Shown here: positions 36,883 through 46,220 of the stretch, piece after piece
Layout: each line of letters begins with the position of its first letter
How positions within the stretch are numbered: the stretch's first letter is position 1
From: Agromyces mangrovi
Lineage (GTDB): Bacteria; Actinomycetota; Actinomycetes; Actinomycetales; Microbacteriaceae
Direction of reading: 5' to 3'
Assembly: GCF_030296695.1 (NCBI RefSeq)
Contig: NZ_AP027737.1
Coordinates: forward strand, 2,232,001-2,296,000
Length of the DNA: 64,000 bases
Position numbers and translations under genes: made by a program
Notes under the pieces: model-generated
What the model was told of the DNA's origin: nothing
Databases searched by the model: none
Seen by the model: the letters and a program-made list of their open reading frames with translations, nothing else

Positions 36883-38045
36883 ATGAGCACACTCCGGGTC
36901 GCGATGATCGGCACCGGCTTCATGGGCGCCGCCCACTCGCAGGGCTGGCGCGTCGCGCCGAGGTTCTTCGACCTCCCGGCGGACGTCGAGATGGCGGTGG
37001 TCGTCGGACGCGACGAGGGCAAGGCGGCTGCGGCCGCGCGCAAGTGGGGCTGGAAGGAGGCCTCGGGCGACTGGAGAGCCGTGCTCGAGCGGGACGACAT
37101 CGACGTCATCGACGTGGTGACGCCCGGCGACTCGCACGCCGAGATCGCGACCGCGGCGCTGCGGGCCGGCAAGCACGTGCTGTGCGAGAAGCCGCTCGCC
37201 AACACCGTCGAGCAGGCTGCGGAGATGGCCGAGGCGGCCGAGCGTGCCGCTGCGAGCGGAGTGCTCGCCATGGTCGGGTTCACGTACCGTCGTGTGCCCG
37301 CGATCGCGCTGGCCCGCGAGCTCGTCGCCTCGGGCCGCATCGGGCGCATCCGCTCGTTCCGTGCCGAGTACCTGCAGGACTGGCTCGTCGACGAGGACGC
37401 GCCCCTCACATGGCGTCTCAAGAAGGACCTCGCGGGCTCCGGCGCGCTGGGCGACATCGGCGCCCACGCGATCGACCTCGCGCAGTTCGTCAGCGGCCAG
37501 CGCCTGGTGGAGGTGTCCGGCACGACCGAGACCGTGATCCGCGAGCGACCCATCGCCGCGGGCTCGACCGGGCTGTCGGCGACCGTCGGCGACGGCAGGG
37601 GGAGGTGACCGTCGACGACGTGGCGCACTTCTCAGGGAGGCTGAGCGGCGGCGCGCTCGGGTCGTTCATGGCCTCGCGCATGTCGACCGGTCGCAAGAAC
37701 GCACTCCGGCTCGAGATCTCGGGTTCCGACGGCGCCGTGGCGTTCGACTTCGAGGACCTGAACGCGCTGCAGGTGTACGACGGGTCGGCCGACGCCGACC
37801 GGCGCGGCTTCACGAAGGTGATCGTGACCGAGCCGCAGCATCCATACATGTCGGCGTGGTGGCCCGCGGGCCACATGCTGGGATACGAGCATGGCTTCGC
37901 GCACCAGGCCAAGGACCTGGTCGAGGCGATCGCCGCGGGTGAGCAGCCGCGGCCGTCGTTCGCCGACGGCTACCAGGTGCAGCGCGTGCTCGGCGCGGTC
38001 GAGCGCAGCTCGGCGGCGCGTGGACTCTGGACCGGGGTCGAGTGA
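36883..38045 (+). CDS. Gfo/Idh/MocA-family oxidoreductase (frameshift in G run)
   Basis: An NAD(P)-dependent sugar or cyclitol dehydrogenase. The Rossmann part has [17 protein letters not shown] and LCEKPLANT; the substrate part has [22 protein letters not shown] (the conserved GALGDIGxH). One G restored to the G5 run at 37598-37602 joins the C-terminal about 150 residues; repaired length 387. It pairs with the following epimerase, as in inositol or 3-keto-sugar pathways. Confidence 0.87.
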
Positions 38046-38074
38046 CCTCGCGTCCGCGAGAGAAGGAGGAATCC

Positions 38075-39079
38075 GTGACACGACCGATCACGCTGTTCAC
38101 CGGGCAGTGGGCCGACCTGCCGCTCGAGGAGGTCGCCCGACTCGCCTCAGGGTGGGGCTACGACGGGCTCGAGATCGCCTGCTGGGGCGACCACCTCGAC
38201 CCGTGGCGCTGGAACGACGACGCCTACATCGCCGATCGCCTGGCGCTGCTCGACCGCTACGGCCTGAAGGTGTGGGCGATCTCGAACCACCTCAAGGGGC
38301 AGGCGGTGTGCGACGACCCGATCGACGCGCGGCACCGCGACATCCTCTCCAACCGGGTATGGGGTGATGGCGAGCCCGAGGGCGTGCGGCAGCGCGCCGC
38401 CGAGGAGATGCAGCACACGGCGCGGCTCGCGGCCAAGCTCGGCGTCGACACGGTCGTCGGCTTCACCGGCTCGTCGATCTGGAAGTACGTCGCGATGTTC
38501 CCGCCGGCCTCGCAGGCCATGGTCGATGCGGGCTACCAGGACTTCGCCGACCGCTGGAACCCGATCCTCGACGTGTTCGACGAGGTCGGAGTGCGGTTCG
38601 CCCACGAGGTGCACCCGAGCGAGATCGCGTACGACTACTGGACGACGGTGCGCACGCTCGAGGCGATCGGGCATCGCGAGGCGTTCGGCCTGAACTGGGA
38701 CCCGAGCCACATGGTCTGGCAGGACATCGACCCGGTCAGCTTCCTCTGGGACTTCCAGGACCGCATCTACCACGTCGACTGCAAGGACACGAAGCTGCGC
38801 GGGCGCAACGGCCGCAACGGCCGGCTCGGCTCGCACCTCGCGTGGGCCGACCCGCGCCGTGGCTGGGACTTCATCTCCACCGGGCATGGCGACGTGCCCT
38901 GGGAGGATGCGTTCCGCATGCTCAACACGATCGGCTACCAGGGGCCGATCTCCATCGAGTGGGAGGACGCCGGCATGGACCGGCTCCGCGGCGCACCGGA
39001 GGCGCTCGAGTTCGTGCGCGGCCTCGCGTTCGACGCTCCCGACGCAGCGTTCGACGCCGCGTTCAGCACCTCCGACTGA
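38075..39079 (+). CDS. Cytoplasmic sugar phosphate isomerase/epimerase (TIM barrel)
   Basis: A 334-residue xylose-isomerase-like barrel without a signal. The GTG at 38075 is chosen because AAGGAGG lies 7 nt upstream. Metal-binding landmarks are [36 protein letters not shown] and [13 protein letters not shown]. It probably isomerises the product of the neighbouring oxidoreductase. IolE/IolH-like chemistry is possible but not specific from sequence. Confidence 0.87.
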   Translation: MTRPITLFTGQWADLPLEEVARLASGWGYDGLEIACWGDHLDPWRWNDDAYIADRLALLDRYGLKVWAISNHLKGQAVCDDPIDARHRDILSNRVWGDGEPEGVRQRAAEEMQHTARLAAKLGVDTVVGFTGSSIWKYVAMFPPASQAMVDAGYQDFADRWNPILDVFDEVGVRFAHEVHPSEIAYDYWTTVRTLEAIGHREAFGLNWDPSHMVWQDIDPVSFLWDFQDRIYHVDCKDTKLRGRNGRNGRLGSHLAWADPRRGWDFISTGHGDVPWEDAFRMLNTIGYQGPISIEWEDAGMDRLRGAPEALEFVRGLAFDAPDAAFDAAFSTSD

Positions 39080-39089
39080 CGAGCTCCGA

Positions 39090-39106
39090 GCCCGCCCGCG
39101 GCGGGC
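39090..39106. terminator. Short GC hairpin between convergent genes
   Basis: GCCCGCC-CGC-GGCGGGC sits 11 nt after the epimerase stop and 10 nt from the ROK regulator stop, so it can serve both strands. Confidence 0.5.
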
Positions 39107-39115
39107 GCGTCCGCC

Positions 39116-40333
39116 TCAGCGCGACGCGCCCGCCGCGACCATCGACTCGATGTTCGCCGGCGACAGCGCGTAGTGGATCGCGAGCACGCACGCGCCGATG
39201 ACCGCGGCATCCGCCCCCACCCGCGACTGCGCGATCTGGAGGTGCTCGGTGGCCAACGGCATCGACCGGGTGTAGACGACCTCGCGCACACCCGCGATGA
39301 GGTGTTCGCCGGCCTGCGCGAGGCTGCCGCCGATGACGATCACCGACGGGTTGATGAGGCTCACGCAGGTGGTCAGCACCTCGCCGACGTCGCGGCCGGC
39401 CTGGCGCACGGCCTGGATGGCGTCGATGTTGCCGCGCTTGACGAGGTCGACGACGTCCTGGCTGGAGTTCGGGTCGAGCCCCGAGGCGCGCAGCGCGCGC
39501 GCGATCGCAGCGCCCGAAGCGAGTGCCTCGAGGCATCCGCGATTGCCGCACGAGCACGGGATCTCGGCGCCGCGCGCCACGTAGACGTGCCCGATGTCGC
39601 CGGCCGTGCCCTGCGCGCCGCGCTGCAGCACGCCGCCGGCGATGACGCCGGAGCCGATGCCCGTGGCGACCTTCACGAACAGCAGGTGGTCGACCTCGGG
39701 CCACGAGCGCTCGCGCTCGCCGAGCGCCATGATGTTGACGTCGTTGTCGACCAGCACGGGCACGTCGAAGACGCCCTCGAACCAGCCGGGCACGTCGAAG
39801 CGGTCCCACCCCGGCATGATGGGCGGGTTGATCGGTCGGCCGGTCTCGTGCTCGACGGGGCCGGGAAGGCCGATGCCGACCGCCAGCAGATCGCCCATGG
39901 AGCGGCCCACATCGGTCAGCAGAGACTGCGCTTCGGTGGCGATCCAGCCGAGCACGGCCTCCGGACCGTCGGCGACGGGGATGCGTTCGTGCCGCTCGCC
40001 GAGGACGGTCCCGGTGAGCGTGCTCACCGCGATGCGCACGTGCGTGGCGCCGACATCGACGCCGAGCACGACGCGCTCGCTCGCGGTGATCGCGAACTGG
40101 CTCGACGGGCGGCCGCCCGTCGAGACGGCGTCGCCGACCGAACCGACGAGCCCGAGCTCCATGAGCGTCTCGATGCGCAGCGCCACCGTCGACCGGGCGA
40201 GGCCGGTCATGGCGGCGAGTTCGGTGCGCGTCCGTGCGCGCCCGTCGCGGAGAATCTGGAAGAGGTCGCTCGTGACCGTCGAGCCGATTCCGGTGACATC
40301 GGTCTCGCTCGGTCCTGCACTTACGTCGGTCAC
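39116..40333 (-). CDS. ROK-family transcriptional regulator (NagC/XylR type)
   Basis: A 405-residue repressor. An N-terminal winged helix (residues about 22-75, GRARTRTELAAMTGLARSTV) precedes a ROK domain with GVDVGATHVRIAVS, DNDVNIMALGE, GTAGDIGHVYV, zinc motif CSCGNRGCLE and VIVIGGSLAQAG. It should bind a sugar ligand and control the neighbouring sugar-import and oxidation genes. Palindromes just upstream of its start suggest autoregulation. Confidence 0.9.
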   Translation of the reverse strand: MTDVSAGPSETDVTGIGSTVTSDLFQILRDGRARTRTELAAMTGLARSTVALRIETLMELGLVGSVGDAVSTGGRPSSQFAITASERVVLGVDVGATHVRIAVSTLTGTVLGERHERIPVADGPEAVLGWIATEAQSLLTDVGRSMGDLLAVGIGLPGPVEHETGRPINPPIMPGWDRFDVPGWFEGVFDVPVLVDNDVNIMALGERERSWPEVDHLLFVKVATGIGSGVIAGGVLQRGAQGTAGDIGHVYVARGAEIPCSCGNRGCLEALASGAAIARALRASGLDPNSSQDVVDLVKRGNIDAIQAVRQAGRDVGEVLTTCVSLINPSVIVIGGSLAQAGEHLIAGVREVVYTRSMPLATEHLQIAQSRVGADAAVIGACVLAIHYALSPANIESMVAAGASR

Positions 40334-40348
40334 GTTCTCAGTATCCCA

Positions 40349-40372
40349 CGAATCTCGTTCGAAGAGCGCTCT
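40349..40372. promoter_or_regulatory. Palindromes upstream of the ROK regulator
   Basis: CGAA-N5-TTCG (40349-40361) and AGAGCGCTCT (40363-40372) lie 16-39 bp upstream of the ROK regulator start on its 5' side. They are candidate autoregulatory operators. They also lie 34 bp beyond the end of the ebo-type operon. Confidence 0.45.
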
Positions 40373-40405
40373 CCTGTTGGCGCAAGCGGCACCCCATTCC
40401 GCGGG

Positions 40406-41802
40406 TCATCGGCGAACCGCCGTGATACCTGCGGCGTCGAGCACGAGGTCGCGCACGGATGCCGCGGGCAGTTCGTCGTCGCCGCGCTCGAGCGTCGCGA
40501 GGCCGGGGTCGGAAGAGAGCACCATCGGGGCATCCGCTCGGCCGTCGGGCAGGCGGCCATGGGTACCGCGCACCCACGACGGGTCGAGTGGCACGACGTC
40601 CATCGTGTAGCGGAAGCCGAGTGCCTTGCGCGCCAATCCCGCGCCGGCCCGCAGGCGCGCGAACCGATCGGCCGGGTCGAGGAACAGCTCGGCGGGGTCG
40701 TAGCCCGGCTTACGGTGGATGTCGACCCCGCGTGCGAATTCCGGGGCCCTAGCGTCGTCGAGCCAGTAGTAATAGGTGAACCAGGCGCCGGGGCGTGCGA
40801 CCGCCACCAGTTCGCCGGAGCGTTCGTGGGAGAGCCCGTACCGCGCCTGCGCGTCTCGGTCGAGCACCTCGTCGACGCCGTCCAGCTCGGCGAGCACCGC
40901 ACGGGTGCGGGGCACGTCGGCCGGGTCGGCGACGTAGACGTGGGCGACCTGGTGATCGGCGACCGCGAACGCGCGCGAGGTCGTCGGGTCGAGCAGCTCG
41001 CGACCGCGCTGCTCGTGCACCGCGAGGAGTCCGGCGCGGCGCAGGGCGCGGTTGACGTCGACCGGGTGGTCGGCCCGTGTGATGCCGTACTCGGAGACCG
41101 CGATCACGGTCGTACCCTCGGCGACCGCCTGGTCGAGCAGGGGGCGAGCGCCGCGTCGAGGTCTGCCGCCGCGCGGTCCGCCTCGGCCGACGCGGGTCCG
41201 AACCGCTGCAGGTCGTAGTCGAGGTGCGGCAGGTACGTCATCACGAGGTCGTCGGAGCGCTCGTCGAGCACCAGCCGGGTGGCGTCCACGATCCACTGCG
41301 TCGAGGCGAGGGATGCCCCGGGGCCCCAGTACTGGAACAGGGGGAACGGCCCCAGTCGGCGTTCCAGGCGGTCGTGCAGCGCGGCGGGGCGCACGTAGGC
41401 GTCGGGCGACTTGCGACCGTCGGCGTGGTACACGGGCCGCGGCGTGATCGTGAGGTCGGTCGACGCGCCCATCGCGTACCACCAGCAGATGTTCGCCGCC
41501 GAGAAGCCGGGGCGGTGCCGCCGCGCGGTCTCCCAGACCTTCTCGCCCGCGACGAGCCGGTTGTGCTGGCGCCAGAGCAGCACCTCGCCGAGGTCGCGGA
41601 AGTACCAGCCGTTGCCCACGATGCCGTGCTCGGCGGGTGCCGTGCCGGTGAGCATGGTCGACTGCACGCTGCACGTGACCGCGGGCAGCACGGTGCGCAG
41701 GGACGCGGTCGCGCCGGCGTCGCCCAGCGCGCGCAGCCGCGGCATGTGCGCCAGCGTGCGCGGGGTCAGGCCGACGACGTCGAGCAGCAGCGTGCGGCTC
41801 AT
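40406..41802 (-). CDS. AlkP-superfamily nucleotide pyrophosphatase/phosphodiesterase, EboF-like (one frameshift)
   Basis: Last gene of the ebo-type operon. MSRTLLLDVVGLTPRTLAHM and LPAVTCSVQSTMLTGTAPAEHG hold the metal-binding Asp and nucleophile Thr/Ser region; VMTYLPHLDYDLQRFG and VIAVSEYGITR hold the other metal ligands. The halves are in two frames that join if one base is added to the G5 run at 41140-41144 (+ strand); repaired length 465. No signal peptide. It probably hydrolyses a phosphodiester or pyrophosphate of the pathway intermediate. Overlaps EboE by ATGA. Confidence 0.85.
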
Positions 41803-42947
41803 GCGACGGCCTCGCCGGGCAGGTCGGACGCCCCGAGCAGGTGCCGCCGCACCCAGGCGAGCTCCCCGGCGACGCCCGCGATCAGGTCGTCATCGCCGAC
41901 GTCGAGCACGCTCCAGGTGTAGGTCTCGACGTCGAGCTGCACGTCGTCGCCGCCGCCGGGGCCGGCGAGCACGGCGCGGTACGCCGCCTCGAGCACGTCG
42001 GTGGTCGTGGCGAGCGGGGCGGGCGCAGGGTGGTGCAGGGGCATGTGGAAGTGGGTGCGCCACGGCCCCGTGCGCGGCAGTTCCGACAGAGCGAGGTCGA
42101 GGTCGTCGGCGCGCACCACCTCGCCGCCCGGAGCGCGCAGCCGGGTCTGGTGCAGGTAGCGCGGCTCGGCGAACGCACCGAGCGCGTCGGCGGTCGCGGG
42201 GTCGGCGGGATCGTCGGCGTGGAGCGCCGCGGAGGCCTGCACCTTCACGACGCGGAGACCGGCGTCGAGCACCTCGTCGACCGCACGAGCGGGGTCGGCG
42301 AACGACACCGCGAGGTGGCAGGTGTCGAGGCAGACGCCGACGTGCTCGGCGTCGATGCCGCCGTGGCCGACCCGCGGGCCGAGCCAGCGGGCGATGTCGC
42401 CGACGTCGTCGAGCACGCACCCGGGCTCCGGCTCGATCGCGAGCCGGATGGTCCGGCCGAGCTCCGAGCGGATGCCACCGAGCACGCGACTCACGCGGGT
42501 CAGCGCGTCCATGGCGAGGCGGTCCTGCTCGGGGCCCCACGGCTCGCGCCAGCCCAGCGGCAGGGTGGAGATGCTGCCGGTCGCGCCCTCGGGCAGCAGG
42601 TCGGCGAGCACCGCGGCGCAGTCGAGCGTGTAGCGCTCGCGTTCCGCGGTGGTCCAGTCGGGCCGGTAGACGTCGTGCTTGACGACGTCGGCGTGGAAGG
42701 CGGCGTAGGGGAACGCGTTCAGCGTGCGCACCTCCAGCGACTCGGCGTCGAGCGCATCCCGGAGGCGCCCACGGGCGTGCTCGTCGGTCGCGAGCTCGCG
42801 GGCGAGCGCAGCCGGCAGCCAGAGGCCCACGCCGAGCCGAGCGAGGCCGGCACGGCGACGGATCGGGCCGGCATAGCGGTGCAACTGCGCGATCACGCCG
42901 TCGAGTGTCTCGGCCGGGTGCACGTTGGTGCAGTAGGAGAGGTCCAT
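41799..42947 (-). CDS. eboE: EboE, xylose-isomerase-like TIM barrel
   Basis: A 382-residue protein. The start MDLSYCTNVHPAETLDGVIA is characteristic of EboE. LNAFPYAAFH, LAIEPEPGCVLDDVGDIARW, GVCLDTCHLAVSFADP and RTHFHMPLHH supply the metal-binding residues of the xylose-isomerase-like barrel. EboE is conserved in ebo clusters but its reaction is unknown. It is coupled to TatD upstream (TGATG, one shared base) and the AlkP gene downstream (ATGA). Confidence 0.88.
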   Translation of the reverse strand: MDLSYCTNVHPAETLDGVIAQLHRYAGPIRRRAGLARLGVGLWLPAALARELATDEHARGRLRDALDAESLEVRTLNAFPYAAFHADVVKHDVYRPDWTTAERERYTLDCAAVLADLLPEGATGSISTLPLGWREPWGPEQDRLAMDALTRVSRVLGGIRSELGRTIRLAIEPEPGCVLDDVGDIARWLGPRVGHGGIDAEHVGVCLDTCHLAVSFADPARAVDEVLDAGLRVVKVQASAALHADDPADPATADALGAFAEPRYLHQTRLRAPGGEVVRADDLDLALSELPRTGPWRTHFHMPLHHPAPAPLATTTDVLEAAYRAVLAGPGGGDDVQLDVETYTWSVLDVGDDDLIAGVAGELAWVRRHLLGASDLPGEAVA

Positions 42948-43822
42948 CAGGCGGGCACCCCGCGACGGATCGAGTTGCCGGCGAACTCGTCGGACCCGTG
43001 CACGGCGTCGCCGTCGGGGCCATCCGCCTCGTCGAGCACCAGCCGCCCGCTCTGTCCGTAGAACGCGACCGGGTTGCGCCAGAGCACCCGGTCGACGTCG
43101 TCGTCGGAGAAGCCCGCCGCCCGCATCGCGTGCGCCGACGAGACCGTCGTGAGCGGATCGGAGTGTCCCCAGTCGGCGGCCGAGTCGACGAGCATCCGGG
43201 TTGTGCCGTGCCGCCGCAGCACGTCGACCAGGCGACGCTCGTCCATCTTCGTGTCGGGGTAGATGGAGAACGCCATCCAGCAGCCCGAGTCGACGACCTC
43301 CTCCACCGTGATCTCGTTCAGGTGGTCGAGCACGACCAGCTCGGGGCGGATGCCGGACTCGCGGACCACGTCGAGCGTGCGCCTGGTTCCGGCGAGCTTG
43401 TCGCGGTGCGGGGTGTGCACGAGCACCGGCAGGTCGAACCGCATCGCCAGCTCGAGGTGCTCGGCGAAGACCTCCTCCTCGGCAGCCGTCATCGAGTCGT
43501 ACCCGGTCTCGCCGACGGCCACGACGCCGTCCTTCGCGAGGTAGCGCGGCAGCACCCGCATGACCTCGCGGCAGCGCGGGTCGTTCGCCTCCTTCGGGTT
43601 CAGCCCGATCGTGCAGTGGTGGCGGATGCCGTACTGCGCCGCGCGGTAGCGCTCCCAGCCGATGAGCGCGTCGAAGTAGTCGGTGAAGCTGCCGACGTTG
43701 GTGCGCGGCTGGCCGAGCCAGAACGACGGCTCGACCAGGGCGCGCACCCCGGCGTCGCGCATGGCCGCGTAGTCGGCCGTGGTGCGGCTGGTCATGTGGA
43801 TGTGCGGGTCGAAGATCCTCAT
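42947..43822 (-). CDS. eboB: TatD-family metal-dependent hydrolase (EboB)
   Basis: A 291-residue amidohydrolase-fold protein. The metal-site motif DPHIHMTSRT starts at residue 5; VGETGYDSM, VLVHTPHRDK, VLDHLNEITVE and MLVDSAADWG supply the remaining ligands. TatD relatives are usually DNases, but the ebo members form a separate group and probably hydrolyse a pathway intermediate. It overlaps EboA (ATGA at 43819-43822). Confidence 0.87.
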   Translation of the reverse strand: MRIFDPHIHMTSRTTADYAAMRDAGVRALVEPSFWLGQPRTNVGSFTDYFDALIGWERYRAAQYGIRHHCTIGLNPKEANDPRCREVMRVLPRYLAKDGVVAVGETGYDSMTAAEEEVFAEHLELAMRFDLPVLVHTPHRDKLAGTRRTLDVVRESGIRPELVVLDHLNEITVEEVVDSGCWMAFSIYPDTKMDERRLVDVLRRHGTTRMLVDSAADWGHSDPLTTVSSAHAMRAAGFSDDDVDRVLWRNPVAFYGQSGRLVLDEADGPDGDAVHGSDEFAGNSIRRGVPA

Positions 43823-44453
43823 CGTGCGTCCTCCCGGATCGTGGTCTGCGGTGGCGCGGACGGTGCCGCGCCGGCGACGCGGAGCATGTCGGCGCTCACC
43901 TCGCGGCCCGCCGAGCGCCGTTCCGCGACGAGCGCGGTGGCCATGCGGACCAGCTCGTCGTCGCTGCGTGCGTCGAGGGCGTCGACCGCGTCGATCGGCA
44001 CGCCCATGAAGAGGAGCTTCAGCACGCCGTGCCGCCAGGCGTGCGGGTCGAGGTGGTCGGCGCCGAAGGGCCCCATCGCGGCGGCGACGAGCCCGGGGTC
44101 GTTCGCGCGCAGCGACTCGTGGACCGCTGCGAGGCCGGCGGCGACCACCGGCGGGGTCGGCTCGTCGAGCGTGTTCAGCCCGCGGAGCACGCCGCGGCGC
44201 TCGGCCGTGTCGCCGTGGTCGTAGAGGTCGCGCACGATCGCCGCGCCTCGATCGGGCGATGCCGAGGCGACGGCCGTGCGCAGCAGTGCCGCGCGGGCCT
44301 CGTCGTCGACGGTGCCGAGCCGCAGCCCCCGGGGTCGTGCTCGGGGTCGAGTGCGCCGCGGCCCACCATGCGCCCGCACGCCGGCGAGAACTCGGCGATG
44401 CGCTCGGGCTCGATCGCCACGGCGGCGAGTGCGGTGCGGAACCAGTCGTTCAT
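43819..44453 (-). CDS. eboA: EboA-domain protein (one frameshift)
   Basis: The N-terminal MNDWFRTALAAVAIEPERIA and the body (VDDEARAALLRTAVASASPD; GDTAERRGVLRGLNTL; LDPHAWRHGVLKLLFMGVPI; RMATALVAERRSAGRE) are in different frames. One base added at the CCCCCGGGG stretch 44326-44334 joins them into 211 residues, the usual EboA size. An all-helical protein of unknown function that defines ebo clusters. It overlaps the upstream TIM-barrel gene by ATGA. Confidence 0.85.
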
Positions 44454-45312
44454 GCTGCCTCCCAGGCGGCCCGGATGGCTCGGATGCTGCGGGCTGCGGC
44501 GCCGGGCGCGTCGTGGCCGTGCCGGGGAGCTCGACGGCCGCGATGCCCGTGTAGCCGGCCGCGGAGAGGGTGCCGAGCGCAGCGGAGAGGTCGAGCTCGC
44601 CGTCCCCGAACTCGAGGTGCTCGTGCACGCCGGACCGCATGTCGTCGACCTGGACGTTCGCGAGCAGTCCGCCGGCCTCGCCGAGCGCGCCGACCACGCC
44701 GCCGGGTTCGACCGCGACGCAGTGGCCGAGGTCGACCGTGAGCCGCAACGCAGCGGGGTCGCCCGCGGCGGCGCGCACCGCGAGGGCGTCGGCCACGGTC
44801 TCGACGAGCATGCCGGGCTCCGGTTCGAGCGCGAGCGCGACGCCGGCGCTCGCCGCGGTGGCCGCCAGCCCGCCCACGCGGGTGACGAGGCGGTCGAGCG
44901 CCTCGTCGGTCTCGGTGCCGCGGGGGAGGGTGCCCGACCAGAACGAGACCGCATCGGCGCGCAGCACGCCGGCCAGGTCGATCGCACGCTCCAGCAGCTC
45001 CACCCGGGCGGCTCCGTCGGGGTCGAGCAGGTTGGGTCGATGCTTGCGGAAGGGGTCGAGCGTGTACCTCCCGCCGGTCTCGATGACGACCCGCCAGCCC
45101 ATGTCGTCGAGGCGGAGCCGGAGCTCGCGGGCGCGGTCGCGCGCGTCGTCGGCGAACGGATCGAGGTGCGGGTGCCCGAGCGTGAGCGCGAGCGCGCGGT
45201 AGCCGAGCGCGTCGAGCACGTCGAGCGCGTCGTCGAGCGGATGGTCGCCGAATCCGTTCGTGCCGTAGCCGACGACGAACGGGGCGCCCTCGAGGCGGGT
45301 CGTCGTGCTCAT
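44450..45312 (-). CDS. Sugar phosphate isomerase/epimerase-like TIM barrel of the ebo-type operon (late frameshift)
   Basis: A 287-residue barrel after repair. VVGYGTNGFGDHPLDDALDV, LALTLGHPHLDPF, DAVSFWSGTLPRG, LALEPEPGMLVETVADA, LTVDLGHCVAVEP and NVQVDDMRSGVHEHLEFGDG give the metal-site residues. The last about 25 codons shift frame. One base added to the G4 run at 44524-44527 restores ELPRHGHDAPG and a stop at 44450 overlapping the EboA start. It is a second barrel besides EboE. Possible role: isomerising a cyclitol or sugar precursor. Confidence 0.83.
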
Positions 45313-46220
45313 GTCACGTCACCGCCGGTGCGGCGCCGGGTGAGTGCTCCGAGCACGCCGGCGACGCCGAGCAGAGCTGCGGCGGCTCCCGTTGCTCCGG
45401 CACGCGCGGCGAGGGTCGCCTGCAACGGCACCACTGCCGTGAGCGAGGCGCGGGTCGCACTGCGCACGACGGCCGCGGTCGGCTCGTGCGCGGCCCGCAA
45501 CTGACCGGGCAGCGCCGCCGCCAGGTATGCGGCCACGCCCCCGAGCGTCGCCGCGAGGGAGCTCGCAGCCCGGTCGCACGGGGCATCCGACCGCGCCTCG
45601 CTCGCGACCGCGGTTGCGTTCCCGGCGACTGCGCCGATCGCCGCCGTGCCGGTCGCCGCGATCGCGGCACGCGCCGCACCCGGGGTGCCGCCGTGGACCT
45701 CGCCGCGTGAGAGCACGGTCACGCCCAGCGTGTGCGCGGCGACGACGACGGCGGCGGGAATCGCCCGCGGAGATGCCGCCGCCCCCATCATCACGTCGAG
45801 CCCCCGGCACGCGGCCATCACGAAGGGGCCCGCCGACGTCTGCTTGGCGACGAGGTCGTAGGCGGCGATCGCGCCGACGAGGCATCCGGCCACTGCGCCC
45901 GACCTGCGGCCGCCGCCAATTCCCGCGAGCACCACGCCGCCCGCCGCGAGGGCCGCCGCGACGAGGGTCGCGGCCCGCACGCCGATGCGGCCCGACGGGA
46001 TCGGCCGTTCGGGTCGTTCGACCGCGTCGAGGCGGCGGTCGGCGACGTCGTTCAGCGCCATGCCCGCCGAGTAGAGGGCGACGGATGCCGCGGGGAGCAG
46101 CCGCCGGCGTCGCTGCGCGCGCTGCTCGGGTGCCAGGTGCCGCATGCCGACGACGGCGTCGCCGACCACCGTGAGCGCGGCCGGCGCGCGCACGAGTTCG
46201 AGCACGACGCCGGGACTCAC
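45309..46220 (-). CDS. eboC: UbiA-family prenyltransferase (EboC-like)
   Basis: A 303-residue membrane enzyme that transfers a prenyl group from a prenyl diphosphate. The first Asp-rich motif NDVADRRLD (57-65) is followed by RPERPIPSG (69-77); the second active-site region YDLVAK (121-126) is followed by CRGLD (138-142). About seven or eight hydrophobic helices. GTG start overlaps the cyclase stop (GTGA). The acceptor is unknown; by context a cyclitol-phosphate or related polar head is plausible. Confidence 0.87.
   Translation of the reverse strand: MSPGVVLELVRAPAALTVVGDAVVGMRHLAPEQRAQRRRRLLPAASVALYSAGMALNDVADRRLDAVERPERPIPSGRIGVRAATLVAAALAAGGVVLAGIGGGRRSGAVAGCLVGAIAAYDLVAKQTSAGPFVMAACRGLDVMMGAAASPRAIPAAVVVAAHTLGVTVLSRGEVHGGTPGAARAAIAATGTAAIGAVAGNATAVASEARSDAPCDRAASSLAATLGGVAAYLAAALPGQLRAAHEPTAAVVRSATRASLTAVVPLQATLAARAGATGAAAALLGVAGVLGALTRRRTGGDVT

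Noticed and set aside
43819..45312. A 497-codon frame apparently fusing the TIM barrel with EboA.
   Set aside because: The junction is out-of-frame Arg/Pro-rich sequence. Two single-base repairs give two normal-length proteins with an ATGA overlap.
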